The notes beneath the pieces were generated by a model, which made no database searches, was not told the DNA's origin, and worked only from the letters and a program-made list of their open reading frames with translations. From assembly GCF_026240945.1 (NCBI RefSeq), contig NZ_JAPFPY010000023.1:1-64000 (forward strand): DNA of 64,000 bases. The letters run 5' to 3'. Position numbers and translations under genes: made by a program. The DNA comes from Mycolicibacterium sp. J2 (GTDB taxonomy: Bacteria; Actinomycetota; Actinomycetes; Mycobacteriales; Mycobacteriaceae). This document shows positions 37,734 through 46,891 of the stretch, piece after piece (position 1 is the first letter of the stretch; each line of letters begins with the position of its first letter).

Positions 37734-38531
37734 CTAACGCCGCTGCACCAGCAGCGTCTGCGCCGAGGTACCGACGAAACCGTGCCGGTCGAAGATCTCG
37801 GCGCTCGTGACGCCGATGCCGTCCGGGCCGATCGAGGCACGCGAGCGCAGCGCGAAATCGGCACCGATCGGTGCGCGGTGCAGATGCACGGCGGTGTCGG
37901 TGTTCATGAACACGAACTCGTCGGGGTCGAGCACCGCGCCCACACCGTTGGCCGAATCGACCACCAACGCCAGCCGCTGCAGATCTGTCATCGGTTCGGC
38001 ATCGACGAGCGGCACCAGCGGGCTCAGCCAGGTCACGGCGGCCTGCCCCGGCTGGGTGTGCTGGGCGCGCCAGCTGACGGTTTCCAGGTATCCCGGGGCG
38101 CCGATCCAACCGTGCGGGTGGTCCCGGGCGGGTCCCTCGGTCAGTGGTGGGTAGCGGTCGGTCGCCGCGTCGTGGGTGTCGCTGGTGGCCAGCAGCCACG
38201 CGCTGACCGTGGCCACCGCGCGATCGGTCCCGTCCGGGCGGGTGGCCAGCATCTCGGCCTCCACCTTCGCGATGCGGGCGCCGGGGCGCGTCACCCAGGC
38301 GCGCACCTTCACCGGCGCCACCGGGATGGCGCCCAGGATGTCCAGCACCAGCCGGCCGACGCGAAGGTCGGGCCGATCGGCGCACAGCTCCTCGATGGCC
38401 TTGACCATCAACGCCAACGGCGGCGAACCGTGCTGGATCGCCGGACCCCAGTTGCTCGCCGTGCCGATGGTGGACTCGAACACCCCGAAATCACCGTCGG
38501 AGCCCGTCCGACGGTAGTAGCAGCCGATCAT
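37734..38531 (-). CDS. Thioesterase family protein (double hot-dog type)
   Basis: A 265-residue protein of the acyl-CoA thioesterase-like group: FESTIGTASNWGPAIQHGSPPLALMVKAIEEL near the N-terminus and VFMNTDTAVHLHRAPIGADFALRSRA...SAEIFDRHGFVGTSAQTLLVQ near the C-terminus are the two hot-dog halves. It matches the Rv2120c-Rv2119 interval in lineage-specific fashion. The ATG at 38531 overlaps the RecB-like stop by 4 nt; the longer frame upstream is in the neighbour's coding region. The acyl substrate is unknown. Confidence 0.8.
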   Translation of the reverse strand: MIGCYYRRTGSDGDFGVFESTIGTASNWGPAIQHGSPPLALMVKAIEELCADRPDLRVGRLVLDILGAIPVAPVKVRAWVTRPGARIAKVEAEMLATRPDGTDRAVATVSAWLLATSDTHDAATDRYPPLTEGPARDHPHGWIGAPGYLETVSWRAQHTQPGQAAVTWLSPLVPLVDAEPMTDLQRLALVVDSANGVGAVLDPDEFVFMNTDTAVHLHRAPIGADFALRSRASIGPDGIGVTSAEIFDRHGFVGTSAQTLLVQRR

Positions 38532-39355
38532 GCAGGAAGCTCCGCCGGTTCGGTGGGCATGGGCCAGCCGGGATACGGCGGGGGAGTGCCGCCGAACTCC
38601 GGACATAGCTCGCGGTGGCTGCACCAGTCGCAGAGCCGCGACGGCTGCGCCCGGAAATCGCCTGACACACCTGCGGATTGGATGGCCTGCCAGATCGCCA
38701 TCAGGGTGCGTTCGAACCGCTCGAGCTCCGCACGCTCGGGCGTGTAGTCCAGCACCGCACCGTCGGCCAGATACAGCAGGCGCAGCCGCGCGGCCAGCAC
38801 GCCCCGGGAACGCAGCAGCGCCACCGCATAGAACTTCATCTGGAACAGCGCCTTGGCCTCCGCGAACGGCACGCGCCCCGTCTTGTAGTCGACCACCCGC
38901 AGTTCCCCGGTGGGCGCGACGTCGATGCGGTCGACGAAACCACGCAACAGCGTGCCGTCGGCCAGCTCGACCTCCACCCGCTGTTCGCAGCTCTGCGGGT
39001 CGAACCGGGTCGGATCCTCCAGCCGGTAATAGCCCGTCAAGAGCTTGCGCGCCTCGCCGAGCAGGCCGTCGCGCAAGCCCGGCTCGAGCTCACCGAGTTC
39101 GGGCGACTCTGCGAGCACCCGCTCCCACGCCGGACCGATCAGCTCCAGGGCGGTGTCCTGACCGCGCTGCGCGGCGGGCAGCCCGTAGAGCTGCTCGAGG
39201 GCGGCGTGCACCACCGACCCGCGCACCTGGGGCAGCGACGGCGGCTCCGGCAGCCGGTCGATGGCGCGGAACCGATAGAGCAGCGGACACTGCTTGAAAT
39301 CGGCGGCACGCGACGGCGACAGCGCCGGCCGCCGCACTGTCAGGGGCACGCTCAT
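38528..39355 (-). CDS. RecB-family exonuclease with Fe-S cluster motif (Rv2119-like)
   Basis: A 275-residue PD-(D/E)XK nuclease. The N-terminal LSPSRAADFKQCPLLYRFR and HAALEQLYG are typical of Cas4/AddB-type nucleases. The catalytic core is GFVDRIDVAPTGELRVVDYKTG (D, D, K around 150-165). A C-terminal LCDWCSHRELC with Cys22 forms the four-cysteine Fe-S cluster set. It likely works in DNA end processing. It is divergent from trmI. Confidence 0.87.
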   Translation of the reverse strand: MSVPLTVRRPALSPSRAADFKQCPLLYRFRAIDRLPEPPSLPQVRGSVVHAALEQLYGLPAAQRGQDTALELIGPAWERVLAESPELGELEPGLRDGLLGEARKLLTGYYRLEDPTRFDPQSCEQRVEVELADGTLLRGFVDRIDVAPTGELRVVDYKTGRVPFAEAKALFQMKFYAVALLRSRGVLAARLRLLYLADGAVLDYTPERAELERFERTLMAIWQAIQSAGVSGDFRAQPSRLCDWCSHRELCPEFGGTPPPYPGWPMPTEPAELPA

Positions 39356-39427
39356 GATGCTCAGCCTAGGTTCCGGTACCGACAGCGGTTGGCAGCCGGC
39401 ACGGCGTTTCTGGCAGGCTCACCTTCC

Positions 39428-40258
39428 GTGTCTACTACCGGTCCGTTCGTCGTCGGCGATCGCGTTCAGCTCACCGACGCCAAGGGGCGGCACTACACGA
39501 TGGTGCTCGAACCCGGCGCGGAGTTCCACACCCACCGCGGTGCCCTGGCCCACGACGATGTACTCGGGCAGCCAGAGGGCAGCGTGGTGAAGTCGGCCAA
39601 CGGCGACCAATTCCTGGTGCTGCGCCCGCTGCTGATCGACTATGTGCTGTCGATGCCGCGCGGCGCGCAGGTGATCTACCCCAAGGACGCCGCCCAGATC
39701 GTGCACGAAGGGGACATCTTTCCCGGCGCACGGGTGCTGGAAGCGGGCGCCGGTTCCGGCGCCCTGACCTGCTCGCTGCTACGCGCCGTCGGCCCACAGG
39801 GACAGGTGATCTCCTACGAGGTGCGAGACGACCACGCCGTGCACGCCGTCCGCAACGTGGAGACGTTCTTCGGGGAACGCCCGGCCAACTGGGAGCTGGT
39901 GATCGCCGACCTGGCCGAGTACACCGGCCCGCAGGTCGACCGCGTCGTGCTCGACATGCTCGCCCCATGGGAGGTGCTGCACGCGGTGTCGGAGGCGCTG
40001 ATCCCCGGCGGCGTGTTGATGGTCTACGTCGCGACGGTGACCCAGCTGTCCAAGACCGTCGAGGCGCTGCGTGAGCAGCAATGCTGGACCGAACCGCGGT
40101 CATGGGAGACGCTGCAGCGCGGCTGGAACGTCGTGGGCCTGGCCGTCCGTCCGCAGCACAATATGCGCGGACACACGGCGTTCTTGATCTCCGCACGCCG
40201 GCTGGCGCCCGGCACCATCACCCCGACTCCGCTCAAGCGGCGTAAACAGCAGGTCTGA
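39428..40258 (+). CDS. trmI: tRNA (adenine(58)-N(1))-methyltransferase
   Basis: The 276-residue enzyme methylates A58 in the T loop of tRNAs with SAM. After an N-terminal small beta domain, PRGAQVIYPKDAAQIV leads into the SAM motif VLEAGAGSGALT (about 101-112), then DRVVLDMLAPWEVL. The mycobacterial enzyme (Rv2118c) is a known tetramer with this architecture. The GTG start at 39428 fits the family N-terminus; the longer open frame runs antisense through the RecB-like gene. Confidence 0.94.
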   Translation: MSTTGPFVVGDRVQLTDAKGRHYTMVLEPGAEFHTHRGALAHDDVLGQPEGSVVKSANGDQFLVLRPLLIDYVLSMPRGAQVIYPKDAAQIVHEGDIFPGARVLEAGAGSGALTCSLLRAVGPQGQVISYEVRDDHAVHAVRNVETFFGERPANWELVIADLAEYTGPQVDRVVLDMLAPWEVLHAVSEALIPGGVLMVYVATVTQLSKTVEALREQQCWTEPRSWETLQRGWNVVGLAVRPQHNMRGHTAFLISARRLAPGTITPTPLKRRKQQV

Positions 40259-40261
40259 GCC

Positions 40262-40777
40262 TCACCGCGGCGGCACCGGAGCGGTGCTGTCCCGCCCCAT
40301 GTCCAGCAGCTGATCGGCGGTGGCCCTGGTGAGCTGCCAGCCGCTGCCGGCAGGGGTGAACTGCATCGGATACACGAACGGTTGGGCATCAGGAGCGGCC
40401 GACAGGATGCTGATCGTGGCCACCACGTCGCCCGGTTGGCCGGCTGCCCAAGCCAGGTCGGTCGCCCGGATATCCAACGGGGGCAGCCGATTGTCGGCCA
40501 GCGCGTGAGCGAACCGGTCCAACGCCGCGGCCTCTTCGGGCGTGGCGTACTGCACCAGCGCCACTTTTTGCGCACCGGGAATCGAGACGTCCGTGAGCCG
40601 CGTCATGACGTCGGTGAGCGCCTCGGGCGCAGGTAGCTGAGCCTGGCCCGGCGGAGCCGCCACCGAACTGATGGTGGCGGTGGGCGCCGGCGGAACGGGG
40701 TCAGGGCTGCATCCGGACAGTCCGAGCGCCGCCATCGCGATGGCGGCGCTGCGGACTGCTACCGGATGGCGGTACAC
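40262..40777 (-). CDS. MTB12-like lipoprotein (LppK-like)
   Basis: A 171-residue secreted lipoprotein: the signal peptide ends in the lipobox ALGLSGC, then a Pro-rich linker. The C-terminal domain has the pattern of low-molecular-weight antigen MTB12 (VALVQYATPEEAAALDRFAHAL...FTPAGSGWQLTRATADQLLDM). It lies next to a second, non-lipidated member of the same family, 8 bp upstream, suggesting tandem duplication. By position it may correspond to lppK (Rv2116). Function unknown. Confidence 0.75.
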   Translation of the reverse strand: MYRHPVAVRSAAIAMAALGLSGCSPDPVPPAPTATISSVAAPPGQAQLPAPEALTDVMTRLTDVSIPGAQKVALVQYATPEEAAALDRFAHALADNRLPPLDIRATDLAWAAGQPGDVVATISILSAAPDAQPFVYPMQFTPAGSGWQLTRATADQLLDMGRDSTAPVPPR

Positions 40778-40785
40778 CGGCCGGA

Positions 40786-41268
40786 TCAGACCGCCGACAG
40801 CAGCGCCAGCGCCGAGTCCTTCGAGATCTGCCAGCCGGTGGGGCTCGGGCCTGCGACGAACGTCACAGTCTGCGTGGCCGACGCACCGGTGGCAGCCGTG
40901 GCCGTCACGTCGGCGGTGGCGAAGCCCTCACCCTCGTCGATGGCCGACAGCGCGAACGTGAGCGGGAACTGGCCCTTGGCAGCGGCATTACGGTACGCGC
41001 GATCTGCGGCGATGGTCTCGAAGCGGCCGAGACCGCCCTGGATGTAGGCGGCCTTGCCGGAAAACGATCCGGGGCCGGCGAGGCTGTTGAGCGTCTGCAC
41101 CAACGGCGCCTCCAGCTGCGGCGCGGGAGCCTGCGGCAGCGGGGTGCCCCACGCCGCCGGCGTGATGGCGGGCGCGCCGCCCCACGCAACCGACGTCACA
41201 GTCCCCGTCGCGGCGGCGGCCACCACCGCGGCAGCGGCCACACCGGTAATGAGGGATTTCTGGATCAC
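40786..41268 (-). CDS. Secreted MTB12-like protein
   Basis: The 160-residue protein has an N-terminal hydrophobic signal (LITGVAAAAVVAAAATG). Its mature domain shares with the neighbour and with MTB12/CFP-2 the segments LEAPLVQTLNSLAGPGSF, AYRNAAAKGQFPLTFALSAI and FVAGPSPTGWQISKDSALALLSA. The GTG start at 41268 has a GAAAGGA ribosome binding site, better than the ATG at 41298. Probably exported to the cell envelope or medium. Confidence 0.78.
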   Translation of the reverse strand: MIQKSLITGVAAAAVVAAAATGTVTSVAWGGAPAITPAAWGTPLPQAPAPQLEAPLVQTLNSLAGPGSFSGKAAYIQGGLGRFETIAADRAYRNAAAKGQFPLTFALSAIDEGEGFATADVTATAATGASATQTVTFVAGPSPTGWQISKDSALALLSAV

Positions 41269-41412
41269 AGTGGTCCTTTCATTGGGCCAGCTCATCAAGA
41301 GGTTAACAAGCGTTGCTGGTGTGTCGAATTCCTAGACCGCACACAAAGCCTGAATCGCCGGTAGCGTTGAAGTTGTTACTGCGCCAACATTCGGTGCGGG
41401 AGGGAGCGCAAT

Positions 41413-43260
41413 ATGAGCGAGTCAGAGCGTTCAGAGAATTTTCGCGAGGATCTGAGCACACCACTTTCGGCTGAGGACGCCGCCGAATTGGAGCGGCTGC
41501 GCCAGGAGACGGCGGCGCTGCGCGAGCAGCTCGAAAACGCCGTCGGAGCATCCAGCGGATTGCGAACCGCCCGCGATGTCCATCAGCTCGAGGCCCGCAT
41601 CGACTCCCTGGCGTCGCGCAACGCCAAGTTGATGGACACCCTCAAGGAGGCGCGGCAGCAGCTGCTCGCCCTGCGCGAGGAGGTCGACCGGCTGGGCCAG
41701 CCGCCCAGCGGTTATGGCGTGCTGCTGGCGACGCATGACGACGACACCGTCGACGTGTTCACCTCCGGCCGCAAGATGCGCCTCACCTGCTCGCCCAACA
41801 TCGACACCAGCACCCTGAAGCAGGGTCAGACCGTGCGCCTCAACGAGGCCCTCACGGTCGTCGAGGCCGGCACATTCGAGGCCGTCGGTGAGATCAGCAC
41901 CCTGCGCGAGATCCTGTCCGACGGACATCGCGCGCTGGTGGTCGGGCACGCCGACGAGGAGCGCATCGTGTGGCTGGCCGAACCCTTGGTCGCCGCCGAG
42001 TTCCTGCCCGAGGGTGTCGACATCGCCGCGGCCGACGAGCTGAACGGACTGGACGACCAGCCCCGCAAGCTGCGTCCCGGTGACTCACTGCTGGTGGACA
42101 CCAAGGCCGGATACGCGTTCGAGCGCATCCCGAAGGCCGAGGTCGAGGATCTCGTGTTGGAGGAGGTCCCCGACGTCAGTTACGGCGACATCGGCGGCCT
42201 GACCCGCCAGATCGAGCAGATCCGCGATGCTGTCGAACTGCCGTTCCTGCACAAGGACCTGTACCGCGAATACGCCTTGCGTCCGCCCAAGGGTGTGCTG
42301 CTCTACGGTCCGCCCGGGTGCGGTAAGACGCTGATCGCCAAGGCCGTTGCCAACTCCCTGGCCAAGAAGATGGCCGAGCTGCGCGGCGAGGAGTCGCGGG
42401 AGGCGAAGAGCTACTTCCTGAACATCAAGGGCCCGGAGCTGCTGAACAAGTTCGTCGGCGAGACCGAGCGGCACATCCGGCTGATCTTCCAGCGGGCACG
42501 GGAGAAGGCGTCGGAGGGCACTCCGGTGATCGTGTTCTTCGACGAGATGGACTCGATCTTCCGTACCCGCGGCACCGGTGTGAGCTCCGATGTGGAGACC
42601 ACGGTGGTGCCGCAGCTGCTGTCGGAGATCGACGGTGTCGAAGGCCTGGAGAACGTCATCGTGATCGGTGCGTCCAACCGCGAGGACATGATCGATCCGG
42701 CGATCCTGCGGCCGGGCCGCCTCGACGTCAAGATCAAGATCGAACGGCCGGATGCCGAAGCGGCCCAAGATATCTTCAGCAAGTACCTCACCGAGGACCT
42801 GCCGGTGCACGCCGACGATCTCGCCGAGTTCGGCGGCGACCGGGCGCTCACCATCAAGACGATGATCGAGAAGGTCGTCGACCGGATGTACGCCGAGATC
42901 GACGACAACCGCTTCCTGGAGGTGACCTACGCCAACGGCGACAAGGAGGTCATGTACTTCAAGGACTTCAACTCCGGCGCCATGATCCAGAACGTCGTGG
43001 ACCGGGCCAAGAAGTACGCGATCAAGTCGGTGCTGGAAACCGGGCAGCGGGGCCTGCGCATCCAGCACCTGCTGGACTCCATCGTCGACGAGTTCGCCGA
43101 GAACGAAGACCTGCCCAACACCACCAACCCGGATGACTGGGCCAGGATCTCGGGCAAGAAGGGCGAGCGGATCGTGTACATCCGCACGCTGGTCACCGGT
43201 AAGAGTTCCTCGGCCAGCAGAGCCATCGATACCGAGTCCAATCTGGGTCAGTACCTCTAG
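41413..43260 (+). CDS. mpa: Proteasome-associated ATPase Mpa (ARC)
   Basis: The 615-residue AAA+ unfoldase recognises pupylated proteins and feeds them to the 20S proteasome. The N-terminal coiled coil (about 18-90) binds Pup, two OB folds follow, then Walker A GPPGCGKT (about 299-306), Walker B FFDEMDSIF and the C-terminal Gln-Tyr-Leu that docks into the alpha ring. Length and C-terminus match M. tuberculosis Mpa. The ATG is preceded by GGGAGGGAG. Confidence 0.97.
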   Translation: MSESERSENFREDLSTPLSAEDAAELERLRQETAALREQLENAVGASSGLRTARDVHQLEARIDSLASRNAKLMDTLKEARQQLLALREEVDRLGQPPSGYGVLLATHDDDTVDVFTSGRKMRLTCSPNIDTSTLKQGQTVRLNEALTVVEAGTFEAVGEISTLREILSDGHRALVVGHADEERIVWLAEPLVAAEFLPEGVDIAAADELNGLDDQPRKLRPGDSLLVDTKAGYAFERIPKAEVEDLVLEEVPDVSYGDIGGLTRQIEQIRDAVELPFLHKDLYREYALRPPKGVLLYGPPGCGKTLIAKAVANSLAKKMAELRGEESREAKSYFLNIKGPELLNKFVGETERHIRLIFQRAREKASEGTPVIVFFDEMDSIFRTRGTGVSSDVETTVVPQLLSEIDGVEGLENVIVIGASNREDMIDPAILRPGRLDVKIKIERPDAEAAQDIFSKYLTEDLPVHADDLAEFGGDRALTIKTMIEKVVDRMYAEIDDNRFLEVTYANGDKEVMYFKDFNSGAMIQNVVDRAKKYAIKSVLETGQRGLRIQHLLDSIVDEFAENEDLPNTTNPDDWARISGKKGERIVYIRTLVTGKSSSASRAIDTESNLGQYL

Positions 43261-43265
43261 CCCCG

Positions 43266-43871
43266 ATGGCTGACGAGGTTTTCGGTAAGCGCTACGGCGA
43301 GATCTTGCTGGTCACGAACGGCGAGGCCGGCCCGGAAGCCACGGTGTACAACACGTTTCCGCTCAACGATTGTCCGGCCGAGTTGTGGGACCGGCTGGAT
43401 GCCGCGGACATCGCCGAGCGCAACGGTGCGGTGGCTGCGCTGCTGAACGGGCCCCGGTATTGGGTGATGAGCCGTATCGAGAAATCCTCCGGTGCGGAGC
43501 TGCCGCGCACATCCTTCGGTGGTCTGGAGATGTACAGGCAAGCCACGGTGCGGCTGTCGTCGATGAACCCGGCCCCCTACGGCGTCAACACCGTCGACCG
43601 GCAGGCGGCGTTCATCTTCGACGCGGGACGGGAAGTGTACGAACTCGTCGACCCCGACGGCCGGCGCTGGATCATGCAGACCTACAGCCAAACCGTCGAC
43701 AAGCACCTCGAACTGGCCGACCTGCCCGGCCTGGGCATGCGGTTGTCTCTGCCGCCGGGATGGCAGTACCGGGCCCACACCCCGGAGCAGACGATCGTCG
43801 TCGACACCAGGGATCGCGACGCAACCGTCACCCAGGACGACCTCGCGAACACCTATTCGCTGATCGGGTGA
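43266..43871 (+). CDS. Conserved hypothetical protein, 201 residues
   Basis: The ATG lies 5 bp after the mpa stop, so it is probably co-transcribed with mpa. The protein has alpha/beta character (YGEILLVTNGEAGPEATVYNTFPLNDCPAELW...RYWVMSRIEK...GREVYELVDPDGRRWIMQTYSQ), without signal or membrane segments. I do not recognise the domain. The 3' end overlaps the convergent LysR gene by 19 bp. Confidence 0.75.
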   Translation: MADEVFGKRYGEILLVTNGEAGPEATVYNTFPLNDCPAELWDRLDAADIAERNGAVAALLNGPRYWVMSRIEKSSGAELPRTSFGGLEMYRQATVRLSSMNPAPYGVNTVDRQAAFIFDAGREVYELVDPDGRRWIMQTYSQTVDKHLELADLPGLGMRLSLPPGWQYRAHTPEQTIVVDTRDRDATVTQDDLANTYSLIG

Positions 43872-44758
43872 GCGATCCCGGCGGCGATGGTGCACAGTTC
43901 GTCGAGCACCGCGCCGACGGCCGGCCGCGCCGCGGCCCCGGCGCGGGTGACCGCCTCGACACGGCGTGCCACCGTGATATCGCTGATCGGCAATCGCACC
44001 AGCGAGCGGTTCAGCAGCACGAACCGTGGCATCAGCGCAATCCCCAGGCCGGCGTGCACCAGTTCTTCGACGACGCGGAAGTCGTTGACTCGCTGCGAAA
44101 TCCGGGGTTGTACGCCGGTCAGCAGGGCCAGCGAGTTGAGCACGTCGTCGACCATGAGACCGCCCTGGACACCGATCCACGGGTCGTCGGCCAGTTCGGC
44201 CAGCCGGACCCGATCGCAGCCGGCCAGGCGATGTCCGGCGGACATCACCACATCCAGCGGTTCCCGCAACAGACGCGTCGCCGCGAATCGTGGACCCCAC
44301 TGCGCGCTGTCGCGGTCGTCGCGGTGGACCACGACGATGTCGAACTCGGCCAACTGCTGAGCGGCCTGGGATGCGGGCACGTCGATATCGCGGCCGATCA
44401 CGTCCACGCCGCGTGAGCGGGCCCGGGTGATCAACGGCGCCAACAGCATTGCCGCCCCGGAGGGAAAGAACGAGACGTTCACCTGTCCGCGTTCGGTGCT
44501 GCGGTAGGCGGCCATCTCGGCAGCCGCCCGATCCAGGGCGGCCAGCACGACGTCGGCGTGGTCGACCAATACACGGCCGGCGTCGGTGAGCCGCAGCCGG
44601 CGACCCACCGGCTCGAGCAGCGGTACGCCCGCTTCCCGCGCCAAGATCTTGAGCTGTTGGCTCACCGCCGACGGTGTCATCGCCAGCACGTCGGCGACAC
44701 CGGCCACCGTGCCGTGATCGGCGAGTTCACGCAGCATCCGCAGCCGGTGGACATCCAT
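43853..44758 (-). CDS. LysR family transcriptional regulator
   Basis: A 301-residue regulator with N-terminal winged HTH (LRMLRELADHGTVAGVADVLAMTPSAVSQQLKILAREAG, recognition helix at about 30-45) and a periplasmic-binding-protein-like effector domain. It is divergent from an EamA transporter gene; LysR proteins usually control the adjacent divergent gene, here perhaps export or import of its effector. Confidence 0.92.
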   Translation of the reverse strand: MDVHRLRMLRELADHGTVAGVADVLAMTPSAVSQQLKILAREAGVPLLEPVGRRLRLTDAGRVLVDHADVVLAALDRAAAEMAAYRSTERGQVNVSFFPSGAAMLLAPLITRARSRGVDVIGRDIDVPASQAAQQLAEFDIVVVHRDDRDSAQWGPRFAATRLLREPLDVVMSAGHRLAGCDRVRLAELADDPWIGVQGGLMVDDVLNSLALLTGVQPRISQRVNDFRVVEELVHAGLGIALMPRFVLLNRSLVRLPISDITVARRVEAVTRAGAAARPAVGAVLDELCTIAAGIAHPISE

Positions 44759-44767
44759 GTAGGAAAG

Positions 44768-44784
44768 CTACACCAATGACGTAG
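44768..44784. promoter_or_regulatory. Candidate LysR binding site in the divergent promoter region
   Basis: CTAC at 44768-44771 and GTAG at 44781-44784 form a dyad with a 9-bp spacer that contains the T-N11-A arrangement typical of LysR sites. It lies 9 bp upstream of the lysR-type gene start. A possible EamA promoter is TTGACT (44795-44800), 17 bp from CAGGCT (44818-44823), giving a start near the ATG at 44830. Confidence 0.45.
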
Positions 44785-44829
44785 AAACAGTAGATTGACT
44801 GAACTATTGCGCCTGGCCAGGCTGGCTGT

Positions 44830-46035
44830 ATGCGCCTCGTCGATTCCGCCCTGCTGGTCGTGGCCGCGGCATGGGGGTCCAGCTATCTCGCGGCCAAGGA
44901 GACCGTCACCTCCGATGCGGTGTTCGGCTTCCTGGCTGTGCGTTTCGGCATCGCCGCCCTCGCTTTGGCCGTGCTGATGGCGACGCGGTTGCACCGGATC
45001 GGCTGGGCCGAGATACGCTCCGGTGTGCCGGTGGGCGCGATCCTGGCCGCCGTGCTGGTGTGCGAAACCTACGGAGTCACCAAGACATCGGCCTCCAACG
45101 CCGGCCTGATCATCGCCCTGGCCATCGTCATCACCCCACTGCTGCAACGTGATGCGGTGCCGCCGGCCTTCTACCCGGCGGCCGGCACGGCGGTGCTGGG
45201 CTGCGTCCTGTTGACGCAGGCGGGCGGCTTCGCCGCACCCGGTACCGGCGATGTGCTGGTGGCGGGGGCCGCTGTCTTGCGGGCGGTGCATGTCACGGTC
45301 ATCGACCGGACCGCGGCGCGGCGCCAGACCGACCCGGCGGCAACGACGTTGGTGCAGTTGGCGACCGTCGCTGCACTCGCGACGGTGGCGGCGGGCATCG
45401 GTGGACAATGGGGTTCGGCCGCACGGATGTCGGGAACCGGTTGGGCCCTCACGATCTACCTGGCACTGGTCTGCACGGTCTTCGCGTTCGGCGTGCAGAT
45501 GTGGGCGTTGCGCAGGGCCTCGCCGGCGCGGGTGAGCTTGTTACTGGGGACCGAGCCGTTATGGGCCGTGCTCGTCGGGCTCGGCTTGGCCGGAGACCGG
45601 CTGAGCATCGTGGGCGTGGCCGGCGCCGCCCTGCTGCTGGCCGGAACCTGCTGGGGTCGTGCTCTTCTCGGCCGCCTCCAGGTCCAGGTAGGCGTCGCGG
45701 CCGGCGAGGCTGACCGCGACATCGGCGATCAGCGGGTCGAAGAAGCGTTGCCGATACAGCGGGTCGACGCTCGTGCTGACGGTGAAATAGAGGCCGGACA
45801 GCACCGCGACGAACAGCGAGGTGTGCACCAGCGTCTGCGGTATCGGGATGTGCACCCCGAACCACGTTCCGGCACAGGGCGGCTCGGCCCCGCCGAACTG
45901 CTCGTTTCCGGGGGCCAAGCAGTGGTCCTCGCCCGACCACAGCACCGTCACGTCGTCGGGGATCGCGATGACGCCCAGCGCGAGGAAGAATGCGAACAAC
46001 CCCGTGGTGAACAGGACCACCTGAATCGTCTGTGA
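44830..46035 (+). CDS. EamA/DMT-family transporter with an aberrant C-terminal extension
   Basis: Residues 1-280 form a normal ten-helix drug/metabolite transporter made of two EamA halves (start LLVVAAAWGSSYLAAKE; second half LVCTVFAFGVQMWALRRASPARVSLLLGTEPLWAVLVG). The family domain ends near base 45660 with GVAGAALLLAGTCWGRAL, but no stop follows. About 120 further hydrophilic, Arg/Gln/Glu-rich residues are read to 46035 across the opposite strand of the next gene. That tail is unlike any transporter end and may be an unstable or non-functional extension. Confidence 0.8.
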   Translation: MRLVDSALLVVAAAWGSSYLAAKETVTSDAVFGFLAVRFGIAALALAVLMATRLHRIGWAEIRSGVPVGAILAAVLVCETYGVTKTSASNAGLIIALAIVITPLLQRDAVPPAFYPAAGTAVLGCVLLTQAGGFAAPGTGDVLVAGAAVLRAVHVTVIDRTAARRQTDPAATTLVQLATVAALATVAAGIGGQWGSAARMSGTGWALTIYLALVCTVFAFGVQMWALRRASPARVSLLLGTEPLWAVLVGLGLAGDRLSIVGVAGAALLLAGTCWGRALLGRLQVQVGVAAGEADRDIGDQRVEEALPIQRVDARADGEIEAGQHRDEQRGVHQRLRYRDVHPEPRSGTGRLGPAELLVSGGQAVVLARPQHRHVVGDRDDAQREEECEQPRGEQDHLNRL

Positions 46036-46860
46036 CACCACCATGATCGCCACCACGTTGACATTCTCGGCTCGCGAGAGGGGCGTTCGGGCCGGCTGCC
46101 ACCCCGGTGCCGGCTGTAAGGGGGTGCCGGCCAGCAACCGGGCCGGATCGGTCTGTTCGGCGCGGCCGTCGCGCAGCGCCTGCACCTCGTCCCGGATGGT
46201 GGCCACCACGAAGACCAGCGCCACCAGGGCCAGGAAACCGATTGTCTGCCATAGCCGTTGCCGCGTCATCCGGGCCGCCAGTTGCCACAGCTCACCGGTG
46301 AAGTACACGACCACGGTCAGCATCAGCAGCGGTAGCGCGCGGCTCATCAGGGTTCCCAGGGCGCCCAACTGCACCCAGGCGAAGCGGAAGGCCCACGCCG
46401 CGATGGACCCGAAGCCCAGATACGTCAACCAGATCGCCAGCAGCGAAATCAGCACGAACAGCGGCACTTCGGCAGCCGCGGCCCCCGTCCAGCCGCTGAC
46501 CGTCACCGGCATCACCACCACGAAGAGCGCCATCACCACCCAGGCACCGGAACGTCGGCCCGCCTCACCGAGCCGGCTGTCCAGCCGATGCAGCACGGTG
46601 AGCGCGAACGGCGCCACGAGCAGCACTGCCGCGATCACCCCCAGTCGCACCGCGTAGCCGTACTCGGGCCGCTCGCCGGTGACCTCGGCGAGCAACATGG
46701 TCACCGCGGTGAGCGCCCCGACGGCCGAGATCATCGGCGCGGACCGCTCCACCAGCGCCCGGGACCGCACCCGCCGGGTCAGCACCAACGGCAGGCCGCG
46801 ATGCAGGAACCACTCATGCACGGCCGATACGTCGGCAGCCACCACCCGGGACACCGCCAT
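45559..46860 (-). CDS. Multi-pass membrane protein, Rv2113-like (paralogue A)
   Basis: A 433-residue protein with about nine hydrophobic segments. It begins VSAVHEWFLHRGLPLVLTRR and contains LSRAENVNVVAIMVVSQTIQVVLF and VDPLYRQRFFDPLIADVAVSLAGRDAYL. The same blocks occur in the gene at 48974-50113, so the two are paralogues. Its homologous part ends near 45661; 33 more residues (Gln/Gly/His-rich) run into the EamA gene on the other strand. The ATG at 46860 is divergent from the histidine kinase with only 31 bp between starts. Function unknown. Confidence 0.82.
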   Translation of the reverse strand: MAVSRVVAADVSAVHEWFLHRGLPLVLTRRVRSRALVERSAPMISAVGALTAVTMLLAEVTGERPEYGYAVRLGVIAAVLLVAPFALTVLHRLDSRLGEAGRRSGAWVVMALFVVVMPVTVSGWTGAAAAEVPLFVLISLLAIWLTYLGFGSIAAWAFRFAWVQLGALGTLMSRALPLLMLTVVVYFTGELWQLAARMTRQRLWQTIGFLALVALVFVVATIRDEVQALRDGRAEQTDPARLLAGTPLQPAPGWQPARTPLSRAENVNVVAIMVVSQTIQVVLFTTGLFAFFLALGVIAIPDDVTVLWSGEDHCLAPGNEQFGGAEPPCAGTWFGVHIPIPQTLVHTSLFVAVLSGLYFTVSTSVDPLYRQRFFDPLIADVAVSLAGRDAYLDLEAAEKSTTPAGSGQQQGGAGHAHDAQPVSGQAEPDEHGP

Positions 46861-46891
46861 ATTGTCGACGATCTGGTGCAATCTGGGAGAG

